This document shows, in pieces, positions 1 to 10,030 of a DNA stretch of 49,937 nt. The number at the start of each line of letters is the position of its first letter. Within the stretch, counting starts at the first letter, position 1. Below the pieces are notes generated by a model. It saw nothing but the letters and a program-made list of their open reading frames with translations. It searched no databases and was not told the DNA's origin. The position numbers were made by a program, and so were the translations under genes. The stretch comes from an uncultured Gammaproteobacteria bacterium (lineage in GTDB: Bacteria > Pseudomonadota > Gammaproteobacteria > Arenicellales > CALHMG01), in contig CALHMG010000263.1 of assembly GCA_938034705.1 (NCBI GenBank), forward strand, positions 1 through 49,937, read 5' to 3'.

Positions 1-2
1 CG

Positions 3-164
3 CGCCACATCAACGGCATCTGTTTCAACTGGCTCAAATGACAACAGGATTGCAGGACGGCTGTGATATTCGATAACCGCTGCGTTCAGCATTATGCGCT
101 GAACGACTACTTTGGCGAACGGCGCGAAATGTATCGCGTCGCCGTGCATGACGACGCGGTGTAA
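3..164 (+). pseudogene. C-terminal tail of a TauD/TfdA-family dioxygenase, edge-truncated, with an in-frame TGA at 39-41
   Basis: Frame 3 reads [33 protein letters not shown] (63-164), matching the TauD C-terminal WDNRxxQHYAxNDY...RxMxRV pattern. The same frame has a TGA just upstream, after ...CFNWLK. Confidence 0.45.
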
Positions 165-269
165 CCAGCTCACTCGACGCACCTGTCCATCACGTCGGTC
201 ACGCATCATTACCCTGGCGCAGGCTGAACGCTGCCTCGACCGGTTTTTGCGAGAACCTGCTGAGCAGCC

Positions 270-1154
270 CTACAGAAGTTTGCGCGGCGCCGGGCCTTTG
301 AGCGGTATCTGCATCAGGTCTTCGCCCCAGATGATGTTGCCCGAGTAGATGGCGGACATCTCATGGATCAGTCGCTCCCTCACGCCGGGAACATCCATCT
401 GTTCAGTGACGTGACTCACGACAAGCGTTTTGACTTCGGCCTTTGCGGCAAGCGTCGCGACTTCAAGGTGACCTGAAGAACTTCTGTTGTTGTCCTCGTT
501 CAACGCGGTACCGGAAATGAAGTGACACATGTGCACGAGCACATCGCACTGATTTGCCAGAATTTCCATTCCCTTGCAGGGCCCGCAGTCACCCGAATAC
601 GCAAACGAGCCCTCGTCGGTGTCGAGTCGAAACCCAAAGCACTGCAGAAAGGGTTGCTGATGGATGACGTCGCGCACCGTCACGGTCCAGTCTTTGCCCT
701 GCACGACCTGCTTGCTCGACAGCTCCATGACATCGGGACGGGGTCGTTGACGTGGCAGCTCGCCACCGCGTGCCGAATAAAACCCCAGGCTCCCGGGATG
801 GCTGGTACGCGCCGTAAGATCAGCGTCAAAAACGCCGTCGTCGGCAAATAACAGCTCGGTCATGCGCGCGGTCTGCTTTGGCCCGTAGACCTGCAGCTCA
901 GGCACCTGCCCCGCCCCCTGATCCCAGCGGGTCAGCACCAGACGCGCATAGTCGAGACAGTGATCGTAGTGAAGGTGCGAGAAGAAGAGATGCGTCACAT
1001 CCGTTGCTCGCGTCCCGGCCTCAAGCATGCGTTGGTGCGCGCCCGGACCGTGATCGAACAATATGACGTCGTCACCGGTCGACACCATATAGCCTGAGCT
1101 CAGTCTCTTTGTTGACGGCGTCGGTGTGCCGGTACCCAGTAGCCTGATGTCCAT
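270..1154 (-). CDS. MBL-fold metallo-hydrolase (RNase Z / arylsulfatase-like)
   Basis: LLGTGTPTPS start and metal motif FFSHLHYDHCLD, plus downstream SGDCGP and VVSHVTEQM. The ORF extends to a GTG at 1163; the ATG at 1154 is preferred. Confidence 0.88.
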   Translation of the reverse strand: MDIRLLGTGTPTPSTKRLSSGYMVSTGDDVILFDHGPGAHQRMLEAGTRATDVTHLFFSHLHYDHCLDYARLVLTRWDQGAGQVPELQVYGPKQTARMTELLFADDGVFDADLTARTSHPGSLGFYSARGGELPRQRPRPDVMELSSKQVVQGKDWTVTVRDVIHQQPFLQCFGFRLDTDEGSFAYSGDCGPCKGMEILANQCDVLVHMCHFISGTALNEDNNRSSSGHLEVATLAAKAEVKTLVVSHVTEQMDVPGVRERLIHEMSAIYSGNIIWGEDLMQIPLKGPAPRKLL

Positions 1155-1303
1155 CTGAATCACAGTTCCTGCAATAGTGCTGGTCTGAGGACAATCCTAC
1201 TCTTTACTGGCTTGATACCGCACGCGTGAGCAATCCACGGTTCACGACATGGCCGAGTGCGGCTTTCGGCAAACCTGATATTGCAAAAGCCCGGAGATGA
1301 CCG

Positions 1304-2479
1304 TCAGGTGCTGGACAGCATTCGCTCGACAACGCGGCGACCGAACTCGTGAGTCGGACCTTCCCAGTGAGGGCTCAGGCGGCCACCATCGAACGCAGGC
1401 GACTTGCGCCCCTGCTGCAACAGCTCGAGCACGCCCAGATCTTCGTGATTAAGCGACTCCCACATGTCGAAAGTGGCGGTGCGCGGTGCACCAAATTCAT
1501 CAGAATCAGCCGCGTCACCAATCAGAAACACATGCAGCTCTTCGCGAGTCTTATCCGGTGCGATCGGATAGCTCGCGAGAACGGTAAACTGATCGGGGAA
1601 AACTTCTGCCGCAAAGTGCGGAAAGCAAAGAAACCACAGACCGCGTTTTGCGTCCCGGTCGGACAAGCCCGGGTAGTGCGGCAGGCCTTCGCCCCGCCCT
1701 GCTTCCAGAGTCGGGAACACATAGTCGTTGTAAAACACATGACTGTCCCATTCACCCGACCATCGCACGCTCATCGGGGCAAACTTGAGCAGCTTTTTGT
1801 GAATCGAGAACACGTGGTACCCCTCCATGTAGTTCTCGTAAATCAGCTTCCAGTTGGCGTTGACCTCAAAGTCCAGCTTGCCAGCCCAGCGTATGCTTGA
1901 GAAGTCATAACCCGGCGTCCGTGCCAGCATGGGTGCCAGCCAATCGGCGATCGGCTCGGCGTCGCCAGACACGTTGACAAAAATACAGCCGTTCCAGGTC
2001 TCGGTGCGAACCGGCATCAGATCAAGTTTGTCTCCGCCACCGTTTTCGAATCTGTCCATCACGTCCGGACCGCTGAAGTGCGGACGCGTTTGCAGTTTGC
2101 CGTCTAGCGCGTAGGTCCAGGCGTGATACGGACAGGTGATCGCAGGTTTTTTACAGGCGTCGGTCACAAGCTGCGCCCCGCGATGGCGACATACGTTGTG
2201 AAAAGCGCGTATTCGCCCGGCCCTGTCACGCAGGATAATCAGCGGCGCACCGCCGATCTCGATCGGCTTCATGTCTCCGGTTTTAGGCAGCTGCGCTACG
2301 GCGCCCGCGAACACCCAGGAACGACGAAAGCATCGCTCCTGTTCAAGCGCGAGCCATTGTTCGGACCAGTACGCAGCGTTGGGCAAACCGCTCGCCTCTT
2401 CAATGGGTGCGAACGCCTGCGCGAGTCCTTCCTCGCCAATGAGGTCTACGATCTGTGCGCGGGTGTTCGAATCGCTCAT
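1304..2479 (-). CDS. Rieske [2Fe-2S] aromatic-ring-hydroxylating / quaternary-amine-type oxygenase alpha subunit
   Basis: Rieske motif CRHRGAQLV...CPYHAWTYALDG and mononuclear iron region NWKLIYENYMEGYHVFSIH. Confidence 0.92.
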   Translation of the reverse strand: MSDSNTRAQIVDLIGEEGLAQAFAPIEEASGLPNAAYWSEQWLALEQERCFRRSWVFAGAVAQLPKTGDMKPIEIGGAPLIILRDRAGRIRAFHNVCRHRGAQLVTDACKKPAITCPYHAWTYALDGKLQTRPHFSGPDVMDRFENGGGDKLDLMPVRTETWNGCIFVNVSGDAEPIADWLAPMLARTPGYDFSSIRWAGKLDFEVNANWKLIYENYMEGYHVFSIHKKLLKFAPMSVRWSGEWDSHVFYNDYVFPTLEAGRGEGLPHYPGLSDRDAKRGLWFLCFPHFAAEVFPDQFTVLASYPIAPDKTREELHVFLIGDAADSDEFGAPRTATFDMWESLNHEDLGVLELLQQGRKSPAFDGGRLSPHWEGPTHEFGRRVVERMLSST

Positions 2480-3258
2480 GTCGAGGCAGCGTGCGGTTTC
2501 AGGCGATTCGCATGCAGCACGTCGTAGTGTGATCGAAACTCGTCATGATGCTGCGCGACGTAGGCCGGTAAATCTGCAGGATTCACCGTCTTGCGCGACA
2601 TCGCTTTCAGTCCATCGCTGTCACGCAGCGAGGCATGCCAGACTTCATCGTTGCCGTCGTACCAAAGCACCTCATCACGTGCGCCGGGCTCCCAGGAGAG
2701 CGCCTCGGGTATAAACGAAAGGCCCATGGCCTCGCAGTAGGCCTGCACCATTTTATGTGGATCTTCGAGCAGATCGTCGCTGTCGATGATCGGCACTTTC
2801 TCACCTGTCCTCTCAAGCAAGAGCTCAAACAGCTTCTGCTGCGCCCCAAAGCTGACCTCGTTCGGCTCAAATCCTTCCTCCATCCCGGCTTTTTCGTAAG
2901 ACCGATGCAGCGACAGCAGAACTTTCGCCGGTTCACGAATCACAAAGCTATGCGTAATTCGATCAAGAAAGTCATCACTCCACATGTGATCCGTGTGATG
3001 CGGCATGTCTTTCATGAACACCGGTGCCTTTTGCGCCGCCTGAAGAATATCGTCCCATATTTTTTCAAAAGTCGCCTCGGGCCGCCTGCGTTCAGGCGGT
3101 GCCGGCCGCGGTGCGCGAGCGTCCGGCCCCTGATACCAGGCCATGCCAAACGGCTCATGAAAGCAGGTCAGGTCACCGCGCTGACGCATCATCCATTCAA
3201 ACGCGGTCGAGGTTGAACGCGGCGTTGCCCACAGGCAATAAATCGGGTGATCACTCAT
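2476..3258 (-). CDS. Sulfotransferase-like family protein
   Basis: N-terminal PRSTSTAFEWMM (PAPS-loop-like) and FVIREPAKVLLSLHRSYEK (3'-phosphate-loop-like). 4-bp overlap with the Rieske gene. Confidence 0.75.
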   Translation of the reverse strand: MSDHPIYCLWATPRSTSTAFEWMMRQRGDLTCFHEPFGMAWYQGPDARAPRPAPPERRRPEATFEKIWDDILQAAQKAPVFMKDMPHHTDHMWSDDFLDRITHSFVIREPAKVLLSLHRSYEKAGMEEGFEPNEVSFGAQQKLFELLLERTGEKVPIIDSDDLLEDPHKMVQAYCEAMGLSFIPEALSWEPGARDEVLWYDGNDEVWHASLRDSDGLKAMSRKTVNPADLPAYVAQHHDEFRSHYDVLHANRLKPHAAST

Positions 3259-4088
3259 TAGCTGGATTCCTGTAGTGACGCCAGTATCCGAGGCAGACCA
3301 TCACCCTCGGGCGCGACGCCGAGCGAGCGAAAGACATTCCAGTACAACGCACAGTCAGAGGAGATGATCGGTTTGCCAATGGCGGCCTCGATGTCGCGCA
3401 AAATACTGACCGGGCGCTGGGGCAGTCCGTCAGCGCGCCGAAAGTTCGGCATGCCGATGATGACCAGCGCATCGGCGTCAGGCGCCTGCTCTGCAACAAA
3501 TTCAAACGAACGCATGGCGAAATCACCCGGGAAGATCCAGGTCGCCTCGTTGGCTTCTTCCTGGGTCGCCACAAGACCGTGATCAACGAAATTACCCGAG
3601 TAGCGAATATCGAAGCCGCCATCGGCCAAAAACCGGGTCGTGCCCTCACGCCAGTCAGGCCAGAAGTAACCGCCATTCACTGCGACGGATTGTGCACCGA
3701 TGCTCTTCAGTGCCTCTACCAGCGACATGCCGGCCATGTGCAGCGGCACCTGATAGGTATCGGCCATGGAATCACAAAACGCGCGAATGTCAGCCGGAGT
3801 CTTGCCACCAGCGTGGGACCAGTTGGTGCCGACCTGTCCGACCACGTCGGCGCCCGCGTTCGACATGCAAAATACAACCTCCTCCAGCAGATGAAAGTTG
3901 TTCACACGCTCGGTCAGCTGATGCGCATAGTCCGGTGTATGAATGAGTCGACCGTGTACACCAACACCCTCGGGCGCAATTCTGGTGAAATCGTGTGGCG
4001 CCGCATCAAAGTCATGGGGCGGCGCGGTGAACCCTACCTGATGCGGAAAGATCTTCTTGGCCGGGTCGTTCCAGCGTTCTGGCTTCAT
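3258..4088 (-). CDS. Asp/Glu racemase superfamily (maleate isomerase / arylmalonate decarboxylase-like)
   Basis: Family layout including VVGQVGTNWSHAG, ALVIIGMPNFR and IISSDCALYWNVFRSLG. Overlaps the sulfotransferase-like start (TAATG). Confidence 0.72.
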   Translation of the reverse strand: MKPERWNDPAKKIFPHQVGFTAPPHDFDAAPHDFTRIAPEGVGVHGRLIHTPDYAHQLTERVNNFHLLEEVVFCMSNAGADVVGQVGTNWSHAGGKTPADIRAFCDSMADTYQVPLHMAGMSLVEALKSIGAQSVAVNGGYFWPDWREGTTRFLADGGFDIRYSGNFVDHGLVATQEEANEATWIFPGDFAMRSFEFVAEQAPDADALVIIGMPNFRRADGLPQRPVSILRDIEAAIGKPIISSDCALYWNVFRSLGVAPEGDGLPRILASLQESS

Positions 4089-4272
4089 TGACTCACCTCG
4101 TGCTGACTTCGTTGTATAGATCCTGAAACCGTGTCAGGTTGCCGTTTGTACGCACCGGAAAATAGTGCCAGTATTTTTCTGCGCAGTTCAAGAAATAGAT
4201 TCAGGCCCCGGCCGGCGAGAACCGAACCCGGCGACCTGAAGCAATACGTCAGTCAGTATCGGAAGTCAGATC

Positions 4273-6669
4273 ATGCAAAAACACGCGCGTGTCGTCGTCA
4301 TAGGGGGCGGCAATATGGGGGCAGGCGTTCTCTATCACCTGGCCCACATGGGCTGGCGCGACCTGGTTCTGATTGAAAAAGCGGAATTGACCAGCGGGGC
4401 CACATGGCACGCGGCGGGTCTAGTCAGTCGCATGGTCGGCGGACAGGCGCTCGGCGACATGCATGACTACGCCGTCGATCTTTACAAGCGCATCGAGACC
4501 GAAACTGACGTCAGCGTCAGCTGGCACAACTGTGGCTCCCTTCGTGTTGCAACCAGCCACGAACACATGGACTGGATTAACCATGTCCGCGACGCGGTGC
4601 TTGCCCGGAACCAGCAAGTCGAAATTGTCGATGCCGCCGAGGTAAAAAGACTCAATCCGCTTTACGACGTCGACGCAGCAAATATTCAGGGCGCCGTGTT
4701 CACGCCCGACGACGGCCACGTTGATCCTTCGGGGACCTGTCAGGCAATGGCCAAGGGGGCGCGACAGCTCGGCGCCAGCGTTATCCGCAACTGTCAGGTA
4801 ACTCACACGCAACAGCTTGCGTCGGGGGAATGGGAAGTCATCACCGAGCAGGGCACGATCATCGCCGAGCACGTCGTCAACGCAGGCGGATATCACGCAC
4901 GACAGATTGGCGCGATGGCGGGACTCGATCTGCCGATTACGACGATGATGCATCACTACGTAGTCACCGATGAGGTCCCGGAGTTTGGCGAAATGACGCA
5001 CGAAATCCCGGTGACTCGAGATGACTATTTCTGTGGATACATCCGTCGCGAACAGGGATCTGCGTTGATTGGCCTTTACGACAAACAGGCCCCGCAAGCA
5101 GTTTGGCTCGACGGTTGCCCGTGGTCGAGCGCGAACGAACTGTTTGAGCCAAACTGGGATGGCATCACGCCATGGCTTGAGAACTGCTTCGAGCGCATGC
5201 CGGCCCTGACCAATCGCGGGATCAAACGCGTTGTAAACGGCGGCATTACGTACACGCCCGACGGCGCCATGCTGCTCGGCCCGGCGCCAGGCCTGAAAAA
5301 TTACTGGCTCGCCTGTGGCGCCACGGTTGGTATCGCCTGGGGCCCTGGTGCCGGGCGTGCGCTCGCGCAGTGGATGACACAAGGGTCTGCAGATATTTCG
5401 ACGCGGGCGTTCGATCCGCGGCGTTTTGGACTCTGGGCCGACGCGGCCTACGCCAAAACACGAGCGACAGAAGACTACACCCTGCGCCAGGCGATGCCCT
5501 TCCCGCAACACCAGCGCGAAAGCTGCCGGGGGATCAAAACATCCGGAGCACATTCGCGCACGACCGCTCTTGGGGCAACCTTCGAAGAGGCCGGCGGATG
5601 GGAGCGCCCTCGTTTATATGGATCAGAGCCGCTGGCCTGGCGCCGCAGCTCGGCCTTTGACCAGGTTGCCGCTGAATGTGAAGCGGTGCGCCAGCGTGTC
5701 GGGCTCTCGGATGTATCGGCGTTTGCCAAATTTCGAATTGAGGGGCCAGACGCCGAGGCCTGGCTTAACAGCGTTTGCGCCAACAAGATGCCCCGCCCGG
5801 GCCGCACCTGTCTGACACTGTTACTCAATCGCAAAGGCACCATCGAAGGCGAGGCCACGATCGCCTGCACTGATCCGCAGAGCTTTTATTTTGTCACCGG
5901 TGCACCGTCTGAGCGCAGGGTATGGGACTGGCTCACCCTGCACTGCGGCGTACCGATGGGGAACCTTAGCCTCACCAACGAGACTGACGCCACCGGCATT
6001 CTCTGTCTGGCCGGCCCGCGAGCCCGGGACGTGCTGGAAAATTGTACCGACGACGACATCAACAACAACGCACTGCCGTGGCTCAGCTGCAAAGAACTCA
6101 CCGTGGGTACAACCCCATGTCTGGCACTTCGCTTGAGCTTCACAGGCGAGCTGGCTTATGAACTGCACGCGCCGAACGATCAGTTGGAAAACCTCTGGGA
6201 CACGCTCTGGAATTGCGGCGAGGCATACGGCATTGCCGCCTTCGGCTCTAAGGCGACGGACAGTCTTCGTCTGGAAAAATTCTATCGCGGCGGGCATGAG
6301 CTCGCGAACGATGCCAGCCACAAAGATGTGGTGCTGGAACGCTTTGCGGCGACGGCAAAGGAGTTTGTTGGCAAAGACGCGATGCTGACCCGAAGTCCGT
6401 CGAGCCGCGTCGCCCTGCTCGCTCTTGAAGACGCCGACACCGAGGCCCTTGGGGGTGAAGCGGTATTTCAAAACGACACGCGCGTTGGTTCAATCACCTC
6501 GGCGGCTTTCGGTCATAGCGTCAATCAGTCGCTGGCCATCGCGTTCCTTGCCGATGGTGCGCACGCACCGGAGACACAACTGAAGGTATCGATACTGGGC
6601 ACGCGGGTGTCAGCCCGCGTACTCCAGGACGCGCCGTGGGATCCGGCGAACGTCCGTCTCAAACAATAG
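4273..6669 (+). CDS. FAD-dependent oxidoreductase with C-terminal GcvT domains (dimethylglycine/sarcosine dehydrogenase-like)
   Basis: VVVIGGGNMGAGVLYHL dinucleotide fold, SGATWHAAGL (FAD-attachment-type His), FAO_M region, then GcvT-like KFRIEGPDAEAWLNSV...LSFTGELAYELHAP...FGSKATDSLRLEK. Confidence 0.92.
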   Translation: MQKHARVVVIGGGNMGAGVLYHLAHMGWRDLVLIEKAELTSGATWHAAGLVSRMVGGQALGDMHDYAVDLYKRIETETDVSVSWHNCGSLRVATSHEHMDWINHVRDAVLARNQQVEIVDAAEVKRLNPLYDVDAANIQGAVFTPDDGHVDPSGTCQAMAKGARQLGASVIRNCQVTHTQQLASGEWEVITEQGTIIAEHVVNAGGYHARQIGAMAGLDLPITTMMHHYVVTDEVPEFGEMTHEIPVTRDDYFCGYIRREQGSALIGLYDKQAPQAVWLDGCPWSSANELFEPNWDGITPWLENCFERMPALTNRGIKRVVNGGITYTPDGAMLLGPAPGLKNYWLACGATVGIAWGPGAGRALAQWMTQGSADISTRAFDPRRFGLWADAAYAKTRATEDYTLRQAMPFPQHQRESCRGIKTSGAHSRTTALGATFEEAGGWERPRLYGSEPLAWRRSSAFDQVAAECEAVRQRVGLSDVSAFAKFRIEGPDAEAWLNSVCANKMPRPGRTCLTLLLNRKGTIEGEATIACTDPQSFYFVTGAPSERRVWDWLTLHCGVPMGNLSLTNETDATGILCLAGPRARDVLENCTDDDINNNALPWLSCKELTVGTTPCLALRLSFTGELAYELHAPNDQLENLWDTLWNCGEAYGIAAFGSKATDSLRLEKFYRGGHELANDASHKDVVLERFAATAKEFVGKDAMLTRSPSSRVALLALEDADTEALGGEAVFQNDTRVGSITSAAFGHSVNQSLAIAFLADGAHAPETQLKVSILGTRVSARVLQDAPWDPANVRLKQ

Positions 6670-6720
6670 ATCGGCGGCGACAGGAAAATCCCGTCGCCTC
6701 ACCGACGCCTCAACACTGCT

Positions 6721-7638
6721 TCAGGCGAGACGATCCTTGAAAAACGACACCGTTCTCTCCCACGACAGCTTCGCGGCTTCCTCGTTGTATCGAGGCGTTG
6801 AGTTGTTGTGAAAACCGTGACGGGTGTTTGGATACAGGTGTCGCTCGTAGTCGATGTTGGCTGCCTTGAGCGCTGTTTCAAAGTCGGGCCACATCGCGTT
6901 GATGCGCTTGTCATCCTCTGCGGACTGAATCATCAGTGACGCCTTGATGTTTGCAACGGCGTCTGTTTTCGCAGCGGCCCCGTAGTAAGGCACGCCCGCG
7001 CTTAGATCACTCCCCATCGTGACGGCGAGATGATTGACCGTGCCACCACCCCAGCAGAACCCAACGGCGCCAAGTTTTCCGGTCGACGCAGAGTGACTTT
7101 TGACCAACGCCGCGCTGTTTTGCATATCCTGCTTTAGCTTGGTCTGATCGAGACTCTTCTGCAGCACCTTGCCGTCATCGTCGTTACCCGGATACCCGCC
7201 GACCGGCGACAACCCGTCTGGCGCAAGCGCCAGAAAGCCTTCTGCCGCAAACCGCCGCGCGACATCTTCGATATATGGATTGAGGCCACGGTTCTCATGA
7301 ATGACGAGTACCGCAGGGTGCGGGCCGTCGCTTGTGGGCTGCACGAGGTATCCACGCATTTCGCCGGATGTCCCGCCCGGAGAGTCGTAGTCTATATAGG
7401 TTGCCTTGATGCGCTTGTCGGTAAACGAAATCATCTGCGCACTTGCGTAGCGAGGCAGCAGCGCCTGCGCCATGGCGAGACCTGAGGCGCCGACAACGGC
7501 GATGGTGCTCGCCCGGTCGAGAAACTCACGGCGAGTCATTTCGCTGTGACAGTACTCATCGTAAAGATCGTAAATTTGCTCATCGATCTCGAGCTCTGTT
7601 GGCTCGATGTGATTTGCTTGTTGGGTAGACGCGGTCAT
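6721..7638 (-). CDS. Dienelactone hydrolase family protein with internal twin-arginine-type signal
   Basis: TRREFLDRASTIAVVGASGLAMAQ signal, nucleophile GAVGFCWGGG, C-terminal RHGFHN. Confidence 0.9.
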   Translation of the reverse strand: MTASTQQANHIEPTELEIDEQIYDLYDEYCHSEMTRREFLDRASTIAVVGASGLAMAQALLPRYASAQMISFTDKRIKATYIDYDSPGGTSGEMRGYLVQPTSDGPHPAVLVIHENRGLNPYIEDVARRFAAEGFLALAPDGLSPVGGYPGNDDDGKVLQKSLDQTKLKQDMQNSAALVKSHSASTGKLGAVGFCWGGGTVNHLAVTMGSDLSAGVPYYGAAAKTDAVANIKASLMIQSAEDDKRINAMWPDFETALKAANIDYERHLYPNTRHGFHNNSTPRYNEEAAKLSWERTVSFFKDRLA

Positions 7639-8169
7639 ATAACTTCTCCTTGTGCCATCGCAGTCGTACGAGTTTGAATCTTAAACTCATCTCACCGTGG
7701 TGTGACAACAGAGCATGCCCTGCTGTTCCGCCTAAGCCCTAATTGGACCTTCAGTTCACGCAACTCGCGCCGCACTGCGTGAACGAAGCGTCAAAGACGT
7801 GAACACGAGCGCCCACGCATGTTGCACACAGTCAGCGTGATGTGCACCAGTGGTGTCGATTGCGCCACCCGTCGCGTCACTGCCACGGGTCTACACTCAC
7901 CCACACGACCGAACCAAAGAGCACCTGTATCGGTCTGAACATCAAGCTGCACCCGGGCAACCGTCTTAACCACGACCTCCGTGGCTGCACCCGTGACAGC
8001 GCCTGGCGTTTAAACCGGCCGCAAACGGCCCTGATAATGAGCAGCGCGCGGCCCGCTGACCTGAACCAGCCAACACGCTATCCACTGGATGATAATGCCG
8101 TCGCATTCCCCCCGTCGGTCAATGACAATGCATCCGCGCAAGACCCTTTAAACCAGTGTGAACCAAACC

Positions 8170-9120
8170 ATGACAAAAATTGCCCTTATCGATGACTACG
8201 CCGACGTTGCACGAGGTTGTGCCGAATGGAGTCGATTGCCAGCGAATGTCACACTGGATATTTTCAACGACCATCTGGTCGATGAAGACGACATCGCCGC
8301 CAGACTTGAGCCCTACGATGTTGTTGTCGTTATTCGCGAGCGGACCCCTATCCCGCGAAGCCTGATCGATCGACTACCCAATCTCAAGCTGCTGGTCACA
8401 CCCGGCATGCGCAACTACGCGATCGACATGCAGGCGTGCACCGAACGCGGCATCCCCGTTTGCGGCACAAGCCCCGGTCGCGCGGCAACGGCCGAACTGA
8501 CGTGGCTGCTGATACTGGCACTGTCCAAGCAGCTGATAGCTGAGCAGCGCGGCGTCAACGAAGGACACTGGGGTGTTTCTCGTGTGATTGGCGTCGGCGG
8601 ACGAACAATCGGTCTCATTGGCCTTGGCAAACTTGGCGCTCGCGTTGCCGAAGTCGCCCGCGCCTTTGAGATGAACGTGCTTGCCTGGAGTCCCAACATG
8701 ACCGATGAGCACGCGGCCGCGTGCGGCGCACGCCGGGTGGAACTCGATGAACTCCTGAAACAATCCCAGTTTGTGTCGATCCACGTGATACTGGGGGATC
8801 GCAGTCGTGGTCTCATAGGCGCGCGGGAACTCGCGCTGATGCAACCCGACAGTTTTTTAATCAACACGTCCAGAGGGCCGATTGTCGATGAATCCGCGCT
8901 CATCGATGCTTTGCAGGCGCGCCGCATCCGCGGAGCCGGTCTGGATGTCTTTGATGTAGAGCCGCTGCCGCAGGATCACCCTTTCAGGACCATGGATAAC
9001 GTCGTGACGACGCCGCACCTTGGCGGTTTTACCGAGGACAACTATAAAGTCTGGTTCGGCGAGGCGCTGGAAGATATCGAAGCCTGGCTGCAGGGCAAGC
9101 CACTGAGGGTGCTTGCCTGA
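8170..9120 (+). CDS. D-isomer-specific 2-hydroxyacid dehydrogenase family protein
   Basis: GLIGLGKLGARVAEVARAF NAD-binding motif, NTSRGPIVDESALIDAL, PHLGGFTEDNY. ORF starts at GTG 8158; ATG 8170 preferred. Confidence 0.93.
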   Translation: MTKIALIDDYADVARGCAEWSRLPANVTLDIFNDHLVDEDDIAARLEPYDVVVVIRERTPIPRSLIDRLPNLKLLVTPGMRNYAIDMQACTERGIPVCGTSPGRAATAELTWLLILALSKQLIAEQRGVNEGHWGVSRVIGVGGRTIGLIGLGKLGARVAEVARAFEMNVLAWSPNMTDEHAAACGARRVELDELLKQSQFVSIHVILGDRSRGLIGARELALMQPDSFLINTSRGPIVDESALIDALQARRIRGAGLDVFDVEPLPQDHPFRTMDNVVTTPHLGGFTEDNYKVWFGEALEDIEAWLQGKPLRVLA

Positions 9121-9242
9121 GGTATCCGGCCACGCGACAACTCCCAGAGCGCGACTGTCGGTTTACAAAGTGCGCACGGCCGGTCGACTGGCTATTATGG
9201 GCTAACCCACATAATGCCGCATAAACCACGCCCAGCCGAAAA

Positions 9243-10025
9243 ATGACAAAGCCTGTAGTAGGAGTAATCGGCAACGCACGAGTGCTGGATGAGCGATTCA
9301 ACGTTCAGATGACGGGGATGAACAACTTTCATGCCCTGCACGACGTTGCCGGCGCGCTGCCGTTGATGTTTGCCGCAGACACTCGTGCGACAGACATCGG
9401 TGCGTTACTCGAGACTGTCGATGGCATCCTGCTTACCGGCGCGCGGGCTAACGTACACCCGGAGTGCTTCGATACCGAGCCCTCGGAGAGTTACGAGCCG
9501 TACGATCGAGAGCGCGACGATATCGCGCTGCCCCTGATTCGTGAATGCGTAGATCAGGGTATACCCCTGCTCGGGATATGCCGTGGCTTTCAGGAGATGA
9601 ATGTCGCTTTTGGCGGCACCCTGCATCCTGAAATTCGAGACGTACCCGGTCGCATGAATCACCGGATGCCGCGACTTGAAAACGGCGAAGTCCACCCGGA
9701 CATGGAAGTGGTCTTCGCCGATCGTCATGATGTCGATCTGACCCCTGGCGGGGTGTTTGAGTCACTCTACGGCTGCGGAAAAATCCGCGTCAATTCACTG
9801 CACGGTCAGGCGATTCTGGAATGCGGCGAACGCGTCGTTGTTGAGGGCGTGGCGGAAGACGAGACGATCGAGGCTATACAGATCGCCCAGGCCCCGGGCT
9901 TTGCGCTCGGCGTTCAATGGCACGCTGAGTACAGGAGCACTGAAAAGCCAGCCAACCACGTTGTGATCAAGGCTTTCGGCGAAGCGCTCGCTGCCTACCG
10001 CCATAAACGGGCCGGTCAACGATAA
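9243..10025 (+). CDS. Gamma-glutamyl-gamma-aminobutyrate hydrolase-like class I glutamine amidotransferase (peptidase C26, PuuD-like)
   Basis: Nucleophile elbow PLLGICRGFQEMNVAFGG and GVQWHAEYR. Confidence 0.92.
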   Translation: MTKPVVGVIGNARVLDERFNVQMTGMNNFHALHDVAGALPLMFAADTRATDIGALLETVDGILLTGARANVHPECFDTEPSESYEPYDRERDDIALPLIRECVDQGIPLLGICRGFQEMNVAFGGTLHPEIRDVPGRMNHRMPRLENGEVHPDMEVVFADRHDVDLTPGGVFESLYGCGKIRVNSLHGQAILECGERVVVEGVAEDETIEAIQIAQAPGFALGVQWHAEYRSTEKPANHVVIKAFGEALAAYRHKRAGQR

Positions 10026-10030
10026 CCGTC

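Noticed and set aside
4420-5553. 377-aa minus-strand ORF
   Set aside because: Antisense shadow of the dimethylglycine dehydrogenase-like gene; no recognisable domain.
6672-6696. GGCGAC...GTCGCC inverted repeat between convergent genes
   Set aside because: Short stem, no T-tract; could be a weak terminator but too common in GC-rich DNA.
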